From the NCBI GenBank assembly GCA_023412855.1, contig JAEZRJ010000017.1, positions 1 to 10,309 on the forward strand: DNA of 10,309 nucleotides, in the 5' to 3' direction. Position numbers and translations under genes: made by a program. The notes beneath the pieces were generated by a model. The model saw only the letters and a list, made by a program, of their open reading frames with translations, was not told the DNA's origin and did no database searches. This DNA comes from Bacillota bacterium (lineage in GTDB: Bacteria > Bacillota > Clostridia > Lachnospirales > Lachnospiraceae). This document shows positions 6,956 to 10,309 of the stretch, one piece after another (the first letter of the stretch is position 1; every line of letters begins with the position of its first letter).

Positions 6956-8641
6956 ATGTTAGCAAGTTTGCATGTGAAAAATCTGGCTTTGATCGATGAA
7001 GAGGAAGTCTGCTTCGAGGAAGGTCTTAATATTCTTACCGGTGAGACCGGGGCAGGAAAATCGATTATTATCGGTTCCGTGAACCTTGCGTTGGGCGCCA
7101 AGGCGGATAAGGACTTGATTCGTACGGGAGCAGAGTACGCTTTGATTGAATTGACGTTCAGACTGGATGACGGACAAAAAGAGGAATTGAAGAAAATAGA
7201 TATTTTCCCTGAGGAGGACGATATATTGCTCATTCAGAGGAAAATAATGGCAGGCAGAAGTGTGTGCAAGGTGTGCGGGGAAACGGTAGGAACGAAGCAG
7301 CTTCAGGAAATTGCAGGTGTTCTCTTGGATATCCACGGACAGCATGAGCACCAGTCCCTTCTTCAGACGAAGAAGCATAAAGAAATTTTGGACGGCTATG
7401 CAGGGGTCTCTCTTGCCAAGCTTAAAAGTGAGATTAGAGAAAAATATAATAATTATCAACAAATCGGAAGGGAACTGAAGGAACTGAACGCTGACGAAAC
7501 AGCGAGAGAAAAAGAGGCTTCTTTACTTCGCTTCGAAATAAAAGAGATTGAGGATGCGTCCCTCACGGGAGGTGAGGACGTTCTGCTGGAGAAACAGTAC
7601 CGCTTGATGGCCAATGGCCGCAAAATAAAAGAAGCGGTTTCCTGCGTTTATCGTCTGACAGGCTATGATGAGGAGGAGAGCGCGGGAGAAAATATCGGAA
7701 GGGCGCTTAAGGAAATAAGGAGCGTATGCAGTTATGACGAGGCGCTGACCGACATGGAGGGACAGCTTCAGGATATAGACGGTATTTTAAACGATTTTAA
7801 CCGTACCATAAAGGATTATCTGGAGGATTTGGAGTTCGACGAAGAGGACTTCGTACATACGGAAAGCCGTCTGAATTTGATAAATCATTTGAAGTTAAAA
7901 TATGGAAATGATATAAAAGAAATATTCGCATATAAAGAAGCCGGAGAAGAAAAACTAAGTGTATTGGAAAATTACGAAGCGTACCGCGCAGGGAAGCTTA
8001 CCGAATACGAAAGAATAAAGGAAGAGCTGGCCGTTTTATGCCGAAAAGCTTCTGCTGTTCGCACAAAATATGCGAAAGAACTTACCGTGAACTTGAAAAA
8101 AGCACTGTTGGATTTAAATTTTGAAAATGTGGAGTTTGAGATACAGGTTAGGCCTGACATCGGGAATATGACAGCGGATGGTTATGACGATGTGGAGTTC
8201 ATGATATCCACCAACAGAGGAGAGGCAATGAAGCCTTTGAGCCAGGTAGCCAGCGGCGGTGAGCTTTCCAGAATCATGCTGGCGCTTAAGACTGTTCTCG
8301 CGGATAAGGACGATATTCAGACCTTGATTTTCGATGAAATAGATACTGGAATCAGCGGAAAGACTGCATGGAAGGTTTCCGAAAAGCTGGGAATCTTAGG
8401 AATGTCCCATCAGGTCATTTGTATTACCCACCTTCCGCAGATTGCAGCGAGAGCAGATGTTCATTTATTAATAGAAAAAAATGAAAAAGGGGAACGAACG
8501 GTTACAACCATAAATAAAATTGCGGGGCAGGATAGCCTGAAGGAGCTGGCCAGAATGCTGGGAGGCGACAGACTTACGGAGGCAGCACTTCAAAATGCAA
8601 AAGAAATGAAAGATTTGGCAAGAAATACAAAACAATACTAA
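6956..8641 (+). CDS. recN: DNA repair protein RecN
   Basis: The 561-residue product is an SMC-like ATPase that is recruited early to double-strand breaks and helps align broken DNA with an intact copy. The N-terminal head has Walker A GETGAGKS (29-36) and DIHGQHEHQSL (125-135). A long coiled-coil segment runs from about 150 to 390, interrupted by the small arm domain. The C-terminal head has the ABC signature VASGGELSR (431-439), Walker B TLIFDEIDTGISG (456-468) and the H-loop CITHLPQIAA (489-498). All ATPase motifs are present and the length is normal, so the gene appears functional. The start at 6956 gives MLASLHVKNLALIDE, the usual family opening. The gene follows argR by 60 bases and is probably the last of the long unit, because a hairpin terminator candidate follows. 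I see no full LexA box upstream. Confidence 0.96.
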   Translation: MLASLHVKNLALIDEEEVCFEEGLNILTGETGAGKSIIIGSVNLALGAKADKDLIRTGAEYALIELTFRLDDGQKEELKKIDIFPEEDDILLIQRKIMAGRSVCKVCGETVGTKQLQEIAGVLLDIHGQHEHQSLLQTKKHKEILDGYAGVSLAKLKSEIREKYNNYQQIGRELKELNADETAREKEASLLRFEIKEIEDASLTGGEDVLLEKQYRLMANGRKIKEAVSCVYRLTGYDEEESAGENIGRALKEIRSVCSYDEALTDMEGQLQDIDGILNDFNRTIKDYLEDLEFDEEDFVHTESRLNLINHLKLKYGNDIKEIFAYKEAGEEKLSVLENYEAYRAGKLTEYERIKEELAVLCRKASAVRTKYAKELTVNLKKALLDLNFENVEFEIQVRPDIGNMTADGYDDVEFMISTNRGEAMKPLSQVASGGELSRIMLALKTVLADKDDIQTLIFDEIDTGISGKTAWKVSEKLGILGMSHQVICITHLPQIAARADVHLLIEKNEKGERTVTTINKIAGQDSLKELARMLGGDRLTEAALQNAKEMKDLARNTKQY

Positions 8642-8663
8642 AGTAAAATGTGCAAGTTTATCA

Positions 8664-8670
8664 CATACTA
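8664..8670 (+). promoter_or_regulatory. Candidate forespore sigma-G -10 element for spoIVB
   Basis: CATACTA matches the Bacillus subtilis sigma-G -10 consensus exactly, and spoIVB is a known sigma-G regulon gene, so the position 113 bases before its start is sensible. The matching -35 is poor: AAAGTA (8640-8645, spacing 18) or GTAAA (8643-8647, spacing 16) share only about half of the consensus positions. Transcription would begin near 8676-8678, inside the left arm of the downstream hairpin. The 7-base match is seen directly; promoter function is inference. Confidence 0.42.
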
Positions 8671-8671
8671 A

Positions 8672-8735
8672 GAGGGATGTATGTCATGTGGAATTTCGGA
8701 AGGAGTTTCATATAGGATACATCCCTCGTTTGTTT
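8672..8735 (+). terminator. Hairpin terminator candidate after recN
   Basis: GAGGGATGTAT (8672-8682) and ATACATCCCTC (8717-8727) form a perfect 11-bp stem. A second inner stem is possible between ATGTGGAA (8686-8693) and TTTCATAT (8706-8713), using two G-U pairs, separated from the outer stem by a small internal loop. GTTTGTTT follows at 8728-8735. The outer stem has only five G-C pairs and the T tract is interrupted by G, so termination may be partial. It lies 30 bases after the recN stop and probably separates the housekeeping unit from spoIVB. Confidence 0.6.
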
Positions 8736-8782
8736 AGAAATCATTTATCGTTTGGCTGCGAACGACGAAAGGATGTGAGGAC

Positions 8783-10084
8783 TTGAAGAGCTTAAAAGAT
8801 AAAAAGAGAGACAGAATCTATCATTATAGAATATTTCTGTACCTTGCGCTGTTTTGCAGCACGGCCGCACTCATTTGCACCTGCTATTTTACTTTATGGA
8901 AAATGGTGCCTTCCAATATTAAAATAAAAGCCGGAGTGGATCAAACGTTGGATTTACAGCTTCCCGCTTCGGGAAATCTGTATAAGGATGCCATAGAGGT
9001 AAGCGGGCTTACGGCATCCAATATCCCCAGAGACAGTATTCACATAGATTTGGCCAAGCCAGTAACCATTAAAGCCAATGAGATCAATAAATATGTACTG
9101 GATTTGAAGCTATTTGGAATTATCCCGCTTAAGACGGTGGATATTCAGGTGATTCAGAATAAGACGCTGATACCGGCAGGAATACCCATCGGTATTTATG
9201 TGAAGACGGAGGGGGTTTTGGTAATCGGCATAGGAGAATTCACCGGGGAGGACGGACAGAAGTATTCTCCCTCCCAATATATTTTGCAATCGGGAGACTA
9301 TATCACGCAGGTCAATGAGGAGAAGGTAACGGGTAAGACGGCCTTTGTGGATATGGTAAAGCATTCCGAAGGGCAGGAGATGGTTCTTACGGTAAAGAGA
9401 GAAGAAGAGGTACTCACGCTGAAGGTAAAGCCTGAGACGAATCAGGCCGGAGATTATAAAATTGGCGTATGGATCAGAGATAACGCGCAGGGGGTAGGAA
9501 CTATGACCTACTTAAACGAAGGCTCCGGCTTTGGCGCATTGGGACACGGAATAAATGATGTAGATACGAGTACGCTCATGAATCTGGAAGAGGGCAGACT
9601 GTATCAGACAGAAATTGTGGGCATTACGAGAGGGAGCAACGGCTCCCCCGGGGAGTTGACGGGATATATCGAATACGATGATTCAAAAATCATAGGCCAG
9701 ATAACCGAAAATACATCGGAGGGCATATTCGGTTACTGTAATGACCAGATAAAAGCACAGGTGCCCTTCGGGGAGCTCCCTATCGGTTTAAAGCAGGAGA
9801 TTAAAAAAGGACCGGCACAAATTATTTGCAGTATTGAAGGAGAGCCAAAGTATTATGATATAGAAATACTGGAGGTGCATTTGAATAATGACAACATTAA
9901 CAGGGGAATCGTTCTTCGAATCACGGATCAGGAGCTGCTTTCTTTAACGGGAGGAATCATACAGGGAATGAGCGGATCGCCCATTGTGCAGAATGGAAAA
10001 ATAATCGGAGCGGTAACCCATGTGCTCGTTCAGGACGCGACCAGCGGATACGGAATTTTTATTGAGAATATGCTGCTGCATTAA
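8783..10084 (+). CDS. spoIVB: SpoIVB serine peptidase (stage IV sporulation)
   Basis: The 433-residue product is the forespore protease that, in Bacillus, is exported to the space between the two spore membranes and cleaves SpoIVFA to trigger pro-sigma-K processing in the mother cell. A charged N-terminus is followed by one membrane segment (about 17-39, RIFLYLALFCSTAAL onward). A PDZ-like domain spans roughly 128-216, with GIGEFTGEDG and QSGDYITQVNEEKV. The S55 peptidase domain runs from about 225 to the end. Its triad maps to His255 (GALGHGI), Asp382 (ITD) and Ser397 (GMSGSP), each offset by 19 from the Bacillus residues His236, Asp363 and Ser378, so it is intact. The start is TTG 8783: the frame upstream is open only back to a TAG at 8735-8737 and holds no ATG or GTG, and AAAGGA (8768-8773) is 9 bases away. 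It is a single-gene unit between two hairpins. Confidence 0.95.
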   Translation: MKSLKDKKRDRIYHYRIFLYLALFCSTAALICTCYFTLWKMVPSNIKIKAGVDQTLDLQLPASGNLYKDAIEVSGLTASNIPRDSIHIDLAKPVTIKANEINKYVLDLKLFGIIPLKTVDIQVIQNKTLIPAGIPIGIYVKTEGVLVIGIGEFTGEDGQKYSPSQYILQSGDYITQVNEEKVTGKTAFVDMVKHSEGQEMVLTVKREEEVLTLKVKPETNQAGDYKIGVWIRDNAQGVGTMTYLNEGSGFGALGHGINDVDTSTLMNLEEGRLYQTEIVGITRGSNGSPGELTGYIEYDDSKIIGQITENTSEGIFGYCNDQIKAQVPFGELPIGLKQEIKKGPAQIICSIEGEPKYYDIEILEVHLNNDNINRGIVLRITDQELLSLTGGIIQGMSGSPIVQNGKIIGAVTHVLVQDATSGYGIFIENMLLH

Positions 10085-10099
10085 AAAAATAAGAAATGA

Positions 10100-10151
10100 A
10101 AAAGCTTCCGGACCGCACATATATGCGGAAATGGAAGCTTTTCTATTTTTT
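10100..10151 (+). terminator. Intrinsic terminator after spoIVB
   Basis: AAAAGCTTCC (10100-10109) pairs perfectly with GGAAGCTTTT (10133-10142), enclosing a second stem CCGCA (10113-10117) with TGCGG (10124-10128) and a 6-base loop. A T-rich tail ends in six T at 10146-10151. It begins 15 bases after the spoIVB stop and ends 16 bases before the -35 of the next promoter, so it isolates spoIVB from the following gene. Confidence 0.88.
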
Positions 10152-10167
10152 GTGCGATGCTTTACGG

Positions 10168-10197
10168 TTGAATCATCAAATAGTGTTCCTTTATAAT
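10168..10197 (+). promoter_or_regulatory. Vegetative (sigma-A) promoter of the downstream gene
   Basis: TTGAAT (10168-10173) and a perfect TATAAT (10192-10197) are separated by 18 bases. Transcription would start near 10204, leaving a leader of about 75 bases before ATG 10279. The leader is A/T-rich and holds two copies of ATTTGGA (10211-10217, 10228-10234) and two of TAGCAA (10204-10209, 10251-10256). I found no convincing Spo0A box or sigma-H promoter, which would be expected if the gene is spo0A regulated as in Bacillus. Confidence 0.75.
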
Positions 10198-10278
10198 AGA
10201 CACTAGCAATATTTGGAAATAAATATCATTTGGATTGGATTTTCAGATATTAGCAAAGAAAAAAGTCGGAGGTTTGAT

Positions 10279-10309
10279 ATGGAGCAACTGAATCTAACAG
10301 CAACAAAGG
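10279..10309 (+). CDS. Start of a truncated gene, possibly spo0A
   Basis: Ten codons (MEQLNLTATK) follow a perfect GGAGG at 10268-10272 with 6 bases of spacing and a strong vegetative promoter, so a real gene starts here and continues past the window. In most endospore-forming Firmicutes spoIVB is followed by spo0A, the response regulator that starts sporulation, and MEQLN could be its opening. Against this, Spo0A proteins normally reach the receiver's DD acid pocket by about residues 9-11 after a V/I-A-DDN strand, and TATK does not show that. It could be a Spo0A with an N-terminal extension or an unrelated gene. No gene symbol is assigned. Confidence 0.6.
   Translation, partial: MEQLNLTATK

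Noticed and set aside
6959..7462. Open frame of 167 codons on the - strand inside recN
   Set aside because: It is antisense to the motif-rich N-terminal ATPase domain of RecN and has no independent support.
8678..8716. Twelve-codon open frame in the recN-spoIVB gap
   Set aside because: It has no spaced ribosome site, and the sequence is explained by the hairpin.
8758..8768. LexA-like half site GCGAACGACGA before spoIVB
   Set aside because: Only one half (CGAAC) fits the Firmicutes LexA box; the second half GTTCG is missing, and spoIVB is not an SOS gene.
10165..10176. Possible sigma-H -10 (GAAT at 10170-10173) before the last gene
   Set aside because: No AGGAWWT-like -35 lies 12-14 bases upstream, and the same bases serve better as the -35 of the TTGAAT/TATAAT promoter.
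10264..10270. Partial Spo0A box resemblance (AGTCGGA)
   Set aside because: It matches TGTCGAA at too few positions and overlaps the ribosome binding site.

Overview
The window reads as an ordinary, well-conserved chromosomal stretch of an endospore-forming member of the Firmicutes. It is most likely a clostridium of the Lachnospiraceae type. That placement is inference, based on gene order (asp23-type gene, nusB, xseA, xseB, ispA, dxs, tlyA, nadK, argR, recN, spoIVB), on nadK lying between tlyA and argR, on the purine-rich coding strand, and on the sporulation protease SpoIVB. Every gene is on the + strand. I see no mobile element, CRISPR array, tRNA, rRNA or integration scar, and no stretch over 300 bases without a gene.

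Layout. Bases 1-79 are the 3' end of an Asp23/Gls24-family gene. From 93 to 8641 nine genes run almost without gaps: nusB (transcription antitermination), xseA and xseB (the two subunits of exonuclease VII), ispA and dxs (isoprenoid precursor synthesis), tlyA (S4-domain rRNA methyltransferase-like protein), nadK (NAD kinase), argR (arginine repressor) and recN (DNA repair ATPase). Gaps are at most 60 bases. xseA/xseB overlap by 25 bases and xseB/ispA by 11, so this looks like one transcription unit, or a few nested ones, with translational coupling. A hairpin followed by a T-rich stretch (8672-8735) probably ends it.

spoIVB (8783-10084) is a single-gene unit with a rare TTG start. It lies between the recN hairpin and a strong intrinsic terminator (10100-10151). 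An exact copy of the forespore sigma-G -10 consensus (CATACTA, 8664-8670) lies just before the recN hairpin. A transcript starting there would begin inside the left arm of that hairpin and so would not form the complete terminator. After the spoIVB terminator comes a good vegetative promoter (10168-10197), a perfect GGAGG ribosome site and the first ten codons of another gene. By gene order this should be spo0A, but the visible residues do not show it.

How the parts fit together. The long unit is a housekeeping mix whose order is conserved across Firmicutes, with no single pathway beyond the ispA-dxs and xseA-xseB pairs. The spoIVB section is a stage-specific sporulation module with its own control. 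I did not find a previously undescribed multi-gene system. The two most interesting signals are a dnaX-type slippery sequence (A AAA AAG) at the end of xseA, in the right register to fuse XseA to XseB, and the promoter-inside-terminator arrangement before spoIVB.
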